Shown piece by piece: positions 1-8,348 of a DNA stretch of 64,000 bases. Under the pieces are notes generated by a model. That model made no database searches, had not been told where the DNA came from, and saw nothing but the letters and a program-made list of their open reading frames with translations. A program made the position numbers and the translations under genes. Within the stretch, counting starts at the first letter, position 1. Each line of letters starts with the position of its first letter. This DNA comes from Bacteroides fragilis (GTDB lineage: Bacteria > Bacteroidota > Bacteroidia > Bacteroidales > Bacteroidaceae): NCBI RefSeq assembly GCF_002849695.1, contig NZ_CP018937.1:2914001-2978000 (forward strand). Reading direction: 5' to 3'.

Positions 1-617
1 ACCTTGGTAAGATCACTTCCGTCCACAATGGCATACGAAGCGCCGTCCGCGTCAAAGTTGGCATATCCCTGATATACCCCGTCGCCATCCGGGTCGCCCA
101 GGAGGTAAGCATTCATATAGTCCCAGTCGGGATAACCCACGGCCACATAAGCAAATTTCCAGTCAACCGCATTCGGATCAAAAGGAGTAGCCTTGAAAGT
201 AATCGAGTTCGAAGCCGGATCAGCTGTCACGTCATACGCCTTAGAAGTCAGCGTAATCGTAAAGTTATAAGTCTGTCCCGGATAAGCGCCCACTTTGGCC
301 ATCATAGCGTTCATCTGTGCATTGGTAAACTTCAGGACGGTAGCCCCGGTTTCACCTAATAAAACGGTTTTCGCATTCGCGTCATTCGTCAGGGTAACGT
401 CATAGTTCACCACTGCCTTCACTCCATAGTCCGCCGGCGTCCACTTAATCTCAGGAAACTCCGCCGCAGCATTTTCATCGTTGAAAGTAAAGTCGCTTTG
501 AGAGAAAGGCTCAAAAGCAGAGGCTTTCTGCAACTCCATGACGGGCGACTTCTCGTCTTCACAAGCCGTAAAAGCCAGGAGCCCTAACAACAGTGTATAG
601 AAATATATTTTCTTCAT
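1..617 (-). CDS. SusE-like outer-membrane lipoprotein, 3' end cut by window
   Basis: The reading frame is open from an ATG at 617 to the window edge, about 205 codons, with no stop. The N-terminus is a lipoprotein signal ending in LAFTAC (Cys17), followed by acidic residues (CEDEKSP), the usual export pattern for Bacteroides surface lipoproteins. The next part resembles the N-terminal Ig-like domain of SusE/SusF proteins, with a conserved segment around FPEIKWTPADYGV. It lies 34 bp after the susD stop on the same strand, so it should be the third gene of the susC-susD-susE operon. SusE-type proteins bind glycan at the cell surface without cleaving it. The carbohydrate-binding C-terminal modules would lie to the left of the window, so the ligand cannot be judged. 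Confidence 0.82.
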   Translation of the reverse strand, partial: MKKIYFYTLLLGLLAFTACEDEKSPVMELQKASAFEPFSQSDFTFNDENAAAEFPEIKWTPADYGVKAVVNYDVTLTNDANAKTVLLGETGATVLKFTNAQMNAMMAKVGAYPGQTYNFTITLTSKAYDVTADPASNSITFKATPFDPNAVDWKFAYVAVGYPDWDYMNAYLLGDPDGDGVYQGYANFDADGASYAIVDGSDLTK

Positions 618-651
618 AATCTTATTCGTTGTTTTTAATGGTCATTCGATT

Positions 652-2271
652 TTAGTATCCTTCATTCTGCTTAAGATTGGTGTTAGAACCGATATCGTCT
701 GACGGAATCGGGAACACGTTGTAGAAGTTCTCTACAGCCTTACCTTTAGCAGCACCGCCCTTCCAGGGCCATACATAACCGGCAGTAGTAAACAGTCCGA
801 AACGTACCAGGTCCGTACGGCGTTGTCCTTCGAAAAAGAATTCACGTCCCCGCTCGTCAATGATGAAGTTCAATGTCAAATCGGAATCGGAAATAGGAGC
901 CAGCGTTTTATCACTGTAAGCTCTTTTACGCAGATCGTTCACATAACGGAGAGCAGTAGCTCTGTCGCCACCCTGACCGCCTCTGAGCACAGCTTCCGCA
1001 TACGTCAGGTAGATCTCACCCAGACGGAAGAGCGGGAAGTCAACGTAAGCTTCCTTAGAAGGAGGCAGCGTTCCGTCCTTGTTCACATTGAAGTATTTGG
1101 TAACAGGAATACCATTATTCTGGAATGTATTTTCGTCAATAATTTCAATACTGGTCGTCAGATCGGTACGAAGCATTGCCTTACGGGTATCCGCATCGCT
1201 GCCGCTCTCTTTAAGGAACAGGTTGTAGAGTGAAGATTTTGCCCTCACACCCTGCCATGCTCCTTTGGCGTTGACTTCATCCTGAGTTGCCGTAGCCCCC
1301 CAACATAAGAAGGCGGTCATACCACCCCAGGTCATCGTCTGGTCGCCTTCATAGCGTACAGGGAAGATCATTTCGTTAGACAAGTGATTGTCTGCCTTGA
1401 ACATATCCACATAAACAGGTTCCAACTGATAGCCCACTTCGATCACCTTCTTTGCATACGTGATACATTCGGTGTATTTGTTCAGGCCGACGTAAGTCTC
1501 CGCATTGAGGTACAAGCGTGACAAGAGTGCCCATGCGGCAGCCTTGTTGGCATGTCCGTAGTCCTGGCTGTATCCCACTGTCGGTTCCGACATATCTTCC
1601 ACACACTCAGTCAGCTCTTTCTCAATCCAGTTGAACAGGTTGGCAGCCATGATCTGCTTCGGCGGAATGCTTCCGATCGGGCTGTTTTCGTCTACAAACG
1701 GTACATTGCGATACAGGTCGAGCGCATACTCATAGCTCAGTGCACGCAGGAAACGGGCTTCGGCACGCCATGTCTTGATCGAGGCTTTCAGTGAAGCGTC
1801 GCAACCGCGGGCATCCAGTTTATCTTCGGTCGTTTCGCGCAGATAGGCATTGGCTACGTTGATCTGATAGAACAGGCGGTAATATGAACCCTTGATCCAC
1901 GGACTGGATGCACCCCAGGAGATGTGGTTGAATTCAGGGATACCGGGGTCGTTCCATGCACAGTGTGCGATGTCCGAAGGCAGATCCTGCATATTCCACA
2001 ATACACGGAGGAAGGAAGCCTGGCTACCGCCGTCGATACCTACCACATCCTGATCGGAGTCACCTCCGCTGTTACCACCGATGGCCATACCCGCATAAAT
2101 CTTAGCAAGGCTCTGTTCATAGGCTAAAGGCTCGTTCCCGAAAACAACGTCGGAAACCAATTCGTCTTTGTCCAGTGGAACCGTATCGAGGTCGTTCACA
2201 CAAGACGCTACTCCTAACATCATTCCCAGCAATGCACAGGGAAGAAGATATTTAAATTTTATTGTTTTCAT
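652..2271 (-). CDS. susD-like: SusD/RagB family starch-binding lipoprotein
   Basis: The product is 539 residues, normal for SusD. It starts with a lipoprotein signal (GVASC, lipidated Cys about residue 24). The N-terminal helical segment contains the TPR-like stretch typical of RagB/SusD (SYEYALDLYRNVPF; WALLSRLYLNAETYVG), and the C-terminal block RLGEIYLTYAEA...INDERGREFFFEGQRR-type, here IIDERGREFFFEGQRRTDL, is a family hallmark. SusD forms the lid of the SusC outer-membrane channel and captures glycan. It begins 11 bp after the susC stop and is followed at 34 bp by the susE-like gene, so the three are one operon. Substrate is inferred only from context (GH65 and MFS genes nearby): an alpha-glucan or malto-oligosaccharide. 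Confidence 0.95.
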   Translation of the reverse strand: MKTIKFKYLLPCALLGMMLGVASCVNDLDTVPLDKDELVSDVVFGNEPLAYEQSLAKIYAGMAIGGNSGGDSDQDVVGIDGGSQASFLRVLWNMQDLPSDIAHCAWNDPGIPEFNHISWGASSPWIKGSYYRLFYQINVANAYLRETTEDKLDARGCDASLKASIKTWRAEARFLRALSYEYALDLYRNVPFVDENSPIGSIPPKQIMAANLFNWIEKELTECVEDMSEPTVGYSQDYGHANKAAAWALLSRLYLNAETYVGLNKYTECITYAKKVIEVGYQLEPVYVDMFKADNHLSNEMIFPVRYEGDQTMTWGGMTAFLCWGATATQDEVNAKGAWQGVRAKSSLYNLFLKESGSDADTRKAMLRTDLTTSIEIIDENTFQNNGIPVTKYFNVNKDGTLPPSKEAYVDFPLFRLGEIYLTYAEAVLRGGQGGDRATALRYVNDLRKRAYSDKTLAPISDSDLTLNFIIDERGREFFFEGQRRTDLVRFGLFTTAGYVWPWKGGAAKGKAVENFYNVFPIPSDDIGSNTNLKQNEGY

Positions 2272-2282
2272 GTTTTACAGAT

Positions 2283-5200
2283 TTAAAAATTGAGATTAAG
2301 GCCGATCATGAATACACGGGGGCGAGGATAGATGTTGTTATCGATTCCTTCACCACTGATTTCCGGATCCAGTCCCTTGTACTTAGTGATGACAAACGGA
2401 TTCTGTACCGTAGCATATACGCGTGCACTCTGTTTATCATTGAAGAGCTTGTTGAACGTATATCCTAAAGAGATGTTGTCCATACGCACGAACGAAGCAT
2501 TCTGAACGTAATAGCTCGAACGGTATTGAGCGTTCTTGAAGTCGGTGCTGCGGGCAGAGGTCAGACGGTTCTTCAGGAATCCGGTCTGGTCATACATATT
2601 GGCGCCTTCGTATGCTTCACGGTTGGACTGTACGTTGTTGTAAACATAGTTACCAAAGCTGCCGCGCAAAGCAAATGAAAAGTCCCAGTTTTTATAAGAA
2701 AGTTGTGAGGTCAGCCCCATGAACACGTCGGGAGCAGCTTTCTTGAAGCAGATCAGGTCGGCGTCGTTAATCTGGTTATCGCCATTCTGGTCTACATAGG
2801 CACCTTCGATAGGTTTACCGTCGGGACCGTAAATCTGCTCGAACACGTAGAAGGAGTTGAATGCCTCGCCTACCCGGTGGATCAGGGCGTTGTATCCTGT
2901 ACCACCGTCGATACCGCCATGGATGACACCGGCATAGTTGGGGTCGTCGTTGAAGGTCATCTTGGTGATCTTGTTCTTATTGTAAGAGATGTTGTAGCCG
3001 ATGTTCCAGTTCCAGTCTTTGGTTGAAACGGCATGGGCATTGATGCTGAATTCAAAACCTTTGTTCTCCAATGTACCTACATTGGTCAGCAGTTGATTGC
3101 TGAAGTTGGTTCCGGCAGGAGCTGTAACGGTGTTCAGCAAGTCCTTCGTTTTACGGAAGTAATAGTCGATTGTACCCGTGATGCGTCCATTCAGGAAACC
3201 GTAATCGATACCTACGTTCCAGGTAGTGGTTTCTTCCCACTTCAGGTTCTGGTCGTAAGGTTGCGGAGCAATCAGAGAGTATTCGGTGTCACCGAAATAA
3301 TAGTTGGCACCTGCCTTGGAGTACATATAGCGGGCCATATACGGATAGTCTCCGTTACCCAGGTTCTGCTGTCCGGTCACACCATAGCCCAAACGCAGCT
3401 TCAGGTCCGAGATAGCGTTCACATTCTTCAGGAATGACTCCTCGTTCAGTTTCCACGCCAGTGCTACGGACGGGAACAATCCCCAGCGGTTGTCCGGGCT
3501 GAAACGTGAAGAACCGTCGTTACGCAAGGTGAATGTCACCAGATAACGGTTCAACAATGTATAGTTGAGACGTCCGAAGAAAGAAACCAGGTAGCTTTCG
3601 CTCGCATAGTCATCCCCCTTCTTATAGAATTCTTCCCCGGTCTTCTCTGCATAAGCGGCCGAGTAGGGATAAGAGTTGGTAGTCGAATTATAGAAATGCT
3701 GCCAGGAGTAACCTGCCATGACGTCGATGTAGTTGACTCCGAACGTATTGGTATAGTTCAAGTAGAAATCGAGCAAGGTGTTGCGCTTCAACTGTGTATA
3801 ATGGCTGTTTTCACCAAAACCACTTTTAAAATTACCCGTACAGTAAGTCAGCGGTGAATTGTCGGCGATAATCACGTCACCCTTACTCTTCGACACGTCA
3901 TAACCTAAATTCAGGTTAGCGCGCAGTTCGGGCAGGAAGTGGAATTTATAATCGATCTGCGCATTGCCGATACTGCGGTAAACGGTCGATTTGTCATCTT
4001 TCTCTTCAAGCATGGCAACAGGGTTGGCCAGACCGATATCAATCGGAGAAACCTTCTCTCCCTCCTGCTTCATATACATAAAGTATCCGTTTCCGTAAGG
4101 GTTTCCTTCCATATAGACAGGCTGTGTGGGGTCATACTGGGTAGCCAGCCCGATAGCTGCACGGTCGGCAAAACGGTTCTTGTTGTACACTCCCTTCACA
4201 TTCAGCTGGATGTTGAGCTTCTTGTCGAAGAAGTTGGGGTTCAGGTTAATGGCACCTGTCAGACGTTGCATGTTCGAAGTCTTCAGTATACCGTTTTCGT
4301 TTGTATACGCCACAGACACACGATAAGGCATATGCGGAACGGCTCCGGACACACTTACATTATGGTCGGTGCTGAAAGCCGTACGGAATATTTCGTCTTG
4401 CCAATCGGTAGAAGTTTTGCCCAAAGCATTGGCCTGAAGACTATTCTCGCCAAACTTCTCGATCACGAAATTACGGAAATCGTCTGCCTTCATCACATCG
4501 ACCGTATTCGACTTCGTACTGATAGAGAACGTGCCGCTGTAGTCCACCTTCACGCGTCCCGACTGTCCCTTCTTGGTGGTAATGATGATAACACCATTGG
4601 AGGCACGCGAACCGTAAATAGCAGTAGCAGAGGCATCTTTCAGAATCGTAAACGTCTCGATGTCATTGGGGTGGACGGTAGAGAGCGGATTGCCCATACC
4701 TTTGATTTCGGTGTTATCGACAGGCACCCCGTCAATAACGATCAGCGGGTCGTTGCTGGCCGACATGGACGAACCTCCGCGCACACGGATCGTAGCCCCG
4801 GCTCCCGGAGCGCCGCCGTCGGTAATCACGCTGACACCTGCGGCCTTACCCACCAACAGGTCGGAAGCCGAAGTAGCCATACCTTTTACCATCTTGTCCG
4901 CATCGATTGCCATCACCGAACCGGTCACGTCATTCTTCTTCACGGTACCATAACCGATCACCACCGCTTCCTGAAGCATCACCGCATCATCTTGGAGGGT
5001 CACCGCCACACTGGGAGCAGCTTTCACTTCAACCGGCTTGTAACCGATGAAAGAAATCACGAGGGTAGAATGTTGAGGAACACTCAGAACAAAGTTTCCG
5101 TTCAGATCGGTAATCGTACCGATAGAAGAATTATCCTTCACAACCACATTTGCGCCGATTACGGGTTCACCCGTTGAATCTTTCACATGTCCCTTGACAG

Positions 5201-5291
5201 AGACTTGCTGTGCATAAGCGCTCAATGACAAGAATAGCCCAAACAACAGGGGCAGAATCATACGACAGATTCTAAGATTAACTTGCTTCAT
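2283..5291 (-). CDS. susC-like: SusC/RagA family TonB-linked outer-membrane transporter
   Basis: About 1002 residues from the ATG at 5291; an ATG 24 bp further upstream exists, but MKQVNLRICRMILP followed by a hydrophobic run and AYAQQ gives a proper signal peptide. A carboxypeptidase-regulatory-like domain follows (VKGHVKDSTGEPVIGANVVV), then the plug (AVVIGYGTVKKNDVTGSV; ATIRVRGGSSMSASNDPLIV; DASATAIYGSRASNGVI), then the 22-strand barrel region ending in an aromatic-rich terminus (RPRVFMIGLNLNF). It imports oligosaccharides across the outer membrane using TonB energy and pairs with the adjacent SusD. It is transcribed divergently from the LacI-type regulator at 5721, which is the likely controller. 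Confidence 0.96.
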   Translation of the reverse strand: MKQVNLRICRMILPLLFGLFLSLSAYAQQVSVKGHVKDSTGEPVIGANVVVKDNSSIGTITDLNGNFVLSVPQHSTLVISFIGYKPVEVKAAPSVAVTLQDDAVMLQEAVVIGYGTVKKNDVTGSVMAIDADKMVKGMATSASDLLVGKAAGVSVITDGGAPGAGATIRVRGGSSMSASNDPLIVIDGVPVDNTEIKGMGNPLSTVHPNDIETFTILKDASATAIYGSRASNGVIIITTKKGQSGRVKVDYSGTFSISTKSNTVDVMKADDFRNFVIEKFGENSLQANALGKTSTDWQDEIFRTAFSTDHNVSVSGAVPHMPYRVSVAYTNENGILKTSNMQRLTGAINLNPNFFDKKLNIQLNVKGVYNKNRFADRAAIGLATQYDPTQPVYMEGNPYGNGYFMYMKQEGEKVSPIDIGLANPVAMLEEKDDKSTVYRSIGNAQIDYKFHFLPELRANLNLGYDVSKSKGDVIIADNSPLTYCTGNFKSGFGENSHYTQLKRNTLLDFYLNYTNTFGVNYIDVMAGYSWQHFYNSTTNSYPYSAAYAEKTGEEFYKKGDDYASESYLVSFFGRLNYTLLNRYLVTFTLRNDGSSRFSPDNRWGLFPSVALAWKLNEESFLKNVNAISDLKLRLGYGVTGQQNLGNGDYPYMARYMYSKAGANYYFGDTEYSLIAPQPYDQNLKWEETTTWNVGIDYGFLNGRITGTIDYYFRKTKDLLNTVTAPAGTNFSNQLLTNVGTLENKGFEFSINAHAVSTKDWNWNIGYNISYNKNKITKMTFNDDPNYAGVIHGGIDGGTGYNALIHRVGEAFNSFYVFEQIYGPDGKPIEGAYVDQNGDNQINDADLICFKKAAPDVFMGLTSQLSYKNWDFSFALRGSFGNYVYNNVQSNREAYEGANMYDQTGFLKNRLTSARSTDFKNAQYRSSYYVQNASFVRMDNISLGYTFNKLFNDKQSARVYATVQNPFVITKYKGLDPEISGEGIDNNIYPRPRVFMIGLNLNF

Positions 5292-5387
5292 GCATTTAAA
5301 AATTAAAGTTAACAATATAAATATTAATATGATTTCTAAACTTTACATAGAGAATGAACGACTCCATTCCCGTTCTTGATTACGTAG

Positions 5388-5395
5388 CAAAAATA
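5388..5395 (-). promoter_or_regulatory. Candidate -7 box for the susCDE operon
   Basis: On the minus strand this reads TATTTTTG, a match to the Bacteroides -7 consensus TAnnTTTG, about 97 bp upstream of the susC start. I see no TTTG at the usual spacing, which would fit a regulated promoter. The rest of 5396-5560 holds no gene that I can support. Confidence 0.45.
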
Positions 5396-5560
5396 GTATA
5401 TTAAGCGACAGCCACTTATTTAATGTCCGACAAATCCGCTCCCGCAACTACGCAAACGATTGCACCGTAAAAGCGGGGTTATAGCACATTGTCACCGAAC
5501 TTTTTAGCCTCCTTTACACTATTTTTGTATCATATTAAACAAATCCGTAAATACATTGGT

Positions 5561-5590
5561 TTTGTTTTTATATAAAATCATTTACCTTTG
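5561..5590 (+). promoter_or_regulatory. Promoter of the lacI-type regulator
   Basis: TTTG (5561-5564), an 18-nt spacer and TACCTTTG (5583-5590) match the Bacteroides -33/-7 pattern. A second -7-like box (TATTTTTG) is at 5520-5527. Transcription from 5583-5590 would start near 5597, so the long hairpin at 5609-5705 would be inside the lacI mRNA leader. Confidence 0.6.
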
Positions 5591-5608
5591 GGTGAAAAAC
5601 GAATCAAG

Positions 5609-5705
5609 TTCACCACAGATTACACAGATTAACGCAGATTCTTTGAATCTAATTCTCAATGAAATAAATCATTTATCTGTGAAAATCTGTGTAATCTGTG
5701 GTGAA
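5609..5705. repeat. Dispersed hairpin repeat, copy 1 (GATTACACAGATT subtype)
   Basis: Begins TTCACCACAGATTACACAG and ends with its near-perfect reverse complement, about 35-nt arms around an A/T-rich loop. It ends 15 bp before the lacI start codon, between promoter and gene. It is the first of nine full-length copies and one half copy in the window. Confidence 0.85.
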
Positions 5706-5720
5706 TAAAACCAATCAACC

Positions 5721-6731
5721 ATGAATAAACCGCAAATCACGATCAAAGACATCGCCCGCGAACTGGGAGTCTCCCCCTCCACCGTATCGAGGGCCTTGAA
5801 GGACAATCCCGACATCAGCCAGGAAACAAGGGACGCTATACATAAGTACGCGCGCGAACATAATTATAAGCCTAATGTATTGGCACTGAACCTGCGCACG
5901 AGCCGTTCCAACACCATCGGGGTCATCATTCCACAACTCGTGCACCACTTTTTTTCGTGTGTGCTGAGCGGCATCGAGGAGACGGCGGCAAAAGCCGGAT
6001 ACAACATCCTGGTGGCACAGAGCAACGAAGAGTATGAACGGGAAGTGAAAATCGTCCACTCTTTTCTCGCGGCACGGGTTTGCGGGGTCATCACTTCCCT
6101 GGCCAAAGACACCTCCCAATACGACCATTACCAGGAGTTGCTGGACAATAATATCCCCATCGTGTTTTACGACCGTATCTGTACCGGAATCAATACCGAA
6201 CGGGTGGTGGTGGACGATTACGCGGGCTCGTTTGCGGCGGTGGAGTATATGATACAGACCGGATGCAAACGCATCTTTTTTTACAGCGCCGCCCCTCACC
6301 TCGAAATCTCCAAGAACCGGCGGAACGGTTATCTGGATGCCATGAAGAAGTACCGGATTCCGGTAGACCAGAGCATGATCAAGCTGTGTGATACCCGCGA
6401 GAAAGCAATTGCCATTACTCCCGCCCTGCTGGAAGGCCCCGACCGTCCGGACGGTTTCTTTGCCATCAACGACGAAACGGCATCGGGCATCCTCTATTCC
6501 TGCAAACTGGTGGGACGGAAAGTGCCGGACGAAGTGTCCATCTGCGGGTTCACAGACGGAGCCATTGCCCAAAGCACAGACCCGAAACTGACCACGGTAG
6601 AGCAGCACGGCGAGGAGGTAGGCAAAAGTGCCATCAAGCTGCTGATAGAAAAACTGGAGGGAAACGATGAAGGAAAAAGCAGCAACAAAATCGTGCGGAC
6701 CAACCTGGTGGTACGAGGAACAACGAAATAA
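5721..6731 (+). CDS. LacI/GalR-family transcriptional regulator
   Basis: 336 residues, the usual LacI length. The N-terminal helix-turn-helix is clear (ITIKDIARELGVSPSTVSRA, residues about 5-24), followed by the hinge (NYKPNVLALNLRTSRSNTIG) and the periplasmic-binding-like sensor domain (GVIIPQLVHHFFSCVLSGIE; DGFFAINDETASGILYSC). It probably represses or activates the flanking susCDE and MFS genes in response to a sugar. It is divergent to susC and 134 bp upstream of the MFS gene, with a dispersed hairpin on each side (5609-5705 and 6738-6837). The ligand is not readable from sequence; an alpha-glucoside is inferred from the locus. Confidence 0.93.
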   Translation: MNKPQITIKDIARELGVSPSTVSRALKDNPDISQETRDAIHKYAREHNYKPNVLALNLRTSRSNTIGVIIPQLVHHFFSCVLSGIEETAAKAGYNILVAQSNEEYEREVKIVHSFLAARVCGVITSLAKDTSQYDHYQELLDNNIPIVFYDRICTGINTERVVVDDYAGSFAAVEYMIQTGCKRIFFYSAAPHLEISKNRRNGYLDAMKKYRIPVDQSMIKLCDTREKAIAITPALLEGPDRPDGFFAINDETASGILYSCKLVGRKVPDEVSICGFTDGAIAQSTDPKLTTVEQHGEEVGKSAIKLLIEKLEGNDEGKSSNKIVRTNLVVRGTTK

Positions 6732-6737
6732 ACCGGG

Positions 6738-6837
6738 TTCACCACAGATTACACCGATTTTCACAGATTCTTTAATTTTATTGGTAATAAATAAGGCAAA
6801 TTATCAATCTGTGTTAATCTGTGCAATCTGTGGTGAA
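6738..6837. repeat. Dispersed hairpin repeat, copy 2 (GATTACAC subtype)
   Basis: TTCACCACAGATTACACCG at the left and its partner CAATCTGTGGTGAA at the right enclose an A/T-rich centre. It fills nearly the whole gap between lacI and the MFS transporter, starting 6 bp after the lacI stop. Same subtype as the copy before lacI and the one at 21175-21269. Confidence 0.85.
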
Positions 6838-6865
6838 CTCAAAACAATATAATTATAGATTCACC

Positions 6866-8182
6866 ATGAAAGTAAAACCTGACTTAAGTTTTTGGAAGCT
6901 GTGGAACATCAGCTTCGGTTTTTTCGGCGTACAGATTGCATACGCACTGCAAAGCGCCAACATCAGCCGCATATTTGCCACATTAGGCGCCGATCCGCAC
7001 AGTCTGAGCTATTTCTGGATACTCCCTCCGTTAGCGGGAATCATCGTACAGCCCATCATCGGTTCGGCAAGCGACAAAACCTGGACACGCTTCGGCCGGC
7101 GCATCCCTTACCTTTTTGTAGGTTCTCTGATCGCGGTGCTCGTGATGTGCCTGCTGCCCAACGCAGGCAGTTTCGGCATGGCAGTGGGCACGGCGATGAC
7201 CTTCGGACTGGTGTCGCTGATGTTCCTCGATACTTCGATCAACATGGCCATGCAGCCTTTCAAAATGCTGGTGGGCGACATGGTAAACGAGAAGCAGAAG
7301 GGACTGGCCTACTCCATCCAGAGCTTCCTATGCAATGCCGGCAGCCTGGTAGGTTATCTGTTCCCGTTCATCTTCACGTTTATCGGCATCAGCAATACGG
7401 CGGGCAAGGGGACGGTACCCGATTCGGTGATTTACTCGTTCTACATCGGTGCCGCCATCCTGATCCTGTGCGTCATCTACACCACGGTAAAAGTGAAAGA
7501 GATGCCCCCGAAAGAGTTTGAAGAATTCCACGGTATCACAGCCGACGAAAAGAAAGAGAAAACCGACTTCATCTCTCTGCTGAAGCATGCCCCGAAAGTA
7601 TTCTGGACGGTAGGTCTGGTACAGTTCTTCTGCTGGGCGGCCTTCATGTACATGTGGACGTATACCAACGGTGCCATCGCAGCCACCGTATGGGGCACCA
7701 CCGACGTGCAGAGCGCAGGCTATCAGGAAGCGGGCAACTGGGTAGGTGTCCTGTTTGCCGTACAGGCCATCGGCTCGGTCATCTGGGCAGTGGTGCTCCC
7801 CCTGTTCAAGGCACGCAAGCAGGCCTACGCACTGAGCCTCGTGCTGGGTGGCGCCGGATTTATATCCACCCTCTTCTTCCACAACGAATACCTGCTGTTT
7901 GCCTCCTACCTACTGATCGGATGCGCCTGGGCAGCCATGCTCGCCCTGCCGTTCACCATCCTGACCAATTCTGTTTCGGGCAAGAATATGGGTGCTTACC
8001 TGGGATTGTTTAACGGGACCATCTGCGTTCCGCAAATTGTAGCGGCACTCGTCGGCGGAGGCATCCTCCACCTTGTCGGCGGACATCAGGTGAACATGCT
8101 GGTATTGGCGGGCGTACTGCTGATCGTGGGAGCCGTTTGCGTCTATTTCATCAAAGAGACGGTGGTGCATCACGAAAAGTAA
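6866..8182 (+). CDS. MFS sugar transporter (SLC45/GPH-like)
   Basis: 438 residues from the ATG at 6866 (MKVKPDLSFWKLWNISFGFF); an upstream in-frame ATG at 6821 lies inside the hairpin repeat and is unlikely to be used. About 12 hydrophobic segments are visible, and the loop after helix 2-3 has the family signature DKTWTRFGRRIPYLFVG, like the MFS transporters that import maltose or sucrose in Bacteroidetes. It should move the disaccharide released in the periplasm into the cytoplasm, where the GH65 phosphorylase at 17490 would act. It is co-directional with lacI and probably co-transcribed despite the hairpin between them. Confidence 0.9.
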   Translation: MKVKPDLSFWKLWNISFGFFGVQIAYALQSANISRIFATLGADPHSLSYFWILPPLAGIIVQPIIGSASDKTWTRFGRRIPYLFVGSLIAVLVMCLLPNAGSFGMAVGTAMTFGLVSLMFLDTSINMAMQPFKMLVGDMVNEKQKGLAYSIQSFLCNAGSLVGYLFPFIFTFIGISNTAGKGTVPDSVIYSFYIGAAILILCVIYTTVKVKEMPPKEFEEFHGITADEKKEKTDFISLLKHAPKVFWTVGLVQFFCWAAFMYMWTYTNGAIAATVWGTTDVQSAGYQEAGNWVGVLFAVQAIGSVIWAVVLPLFKARKQAYALSLVLGGAGFISTLFFHNEYLLFASYLLIGCAWAAMLALPFTILTNSVSGKNMGAYLGLFNGTICVPQIVAALVGGGILHLVGGHQVNMLVLAGVLLIVGAVCVYFIKETVVHHEK

Positions 8183-8206
8183 GCCGGAGAGGAGTATGTG
8201 TCGAAA

Positions 8207-8303
8207 CCCACCACAAAGGACACAGAGTAACACAGAGGCGATTTAAAGTTGTTGATTATTAATAAAAAGACTCTGTGATACTCTGTGTTACTCCGTGGTG
8301 AAA
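8207..8303. repeat. Dispersed hairpin repeat, copy 3
   Basis: Left arm CCCACCACAAAGGACACAGA, right arm TCTGTGTTACTCCGTGGTG. It begins 25 bp after the MFS stop and lies between convergent genes (MFS, plus; GLUG lipoprotein, minus). The outer ends match the family, while the interior carries the GGACACAGAG module rather than GATTACAC. Confidence 0.8.
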
Positions 8304-8348
8304 AGGGTTCTGACACAACCTCCTCTTCCGGCCGCTCAGCCTTGCCTG

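Noticed and set aside
3939..5177. 412-codon open frame on the plus strand across susC
   Set aside because: It is the antisense of a certain SusC gene, has no domain-like sequence, and its His/Arg-rich composition is what an opposite frame of this codon usage gives.
5609..5705. Hairpin repeat as a rho-independent terminator
   Set aside because: There is no T tract after the stem, and copies lie in a leader and inside an operon, so ordinary termination is a poor explanation for the family.
5715..6764. 349-codon open frame on the minus strand across lacI
   Set aside because: It is fully covered by the LacI gene, whose HTH and sensor motifs are clear. No promoter or recognisable motif supports the reverse frame.
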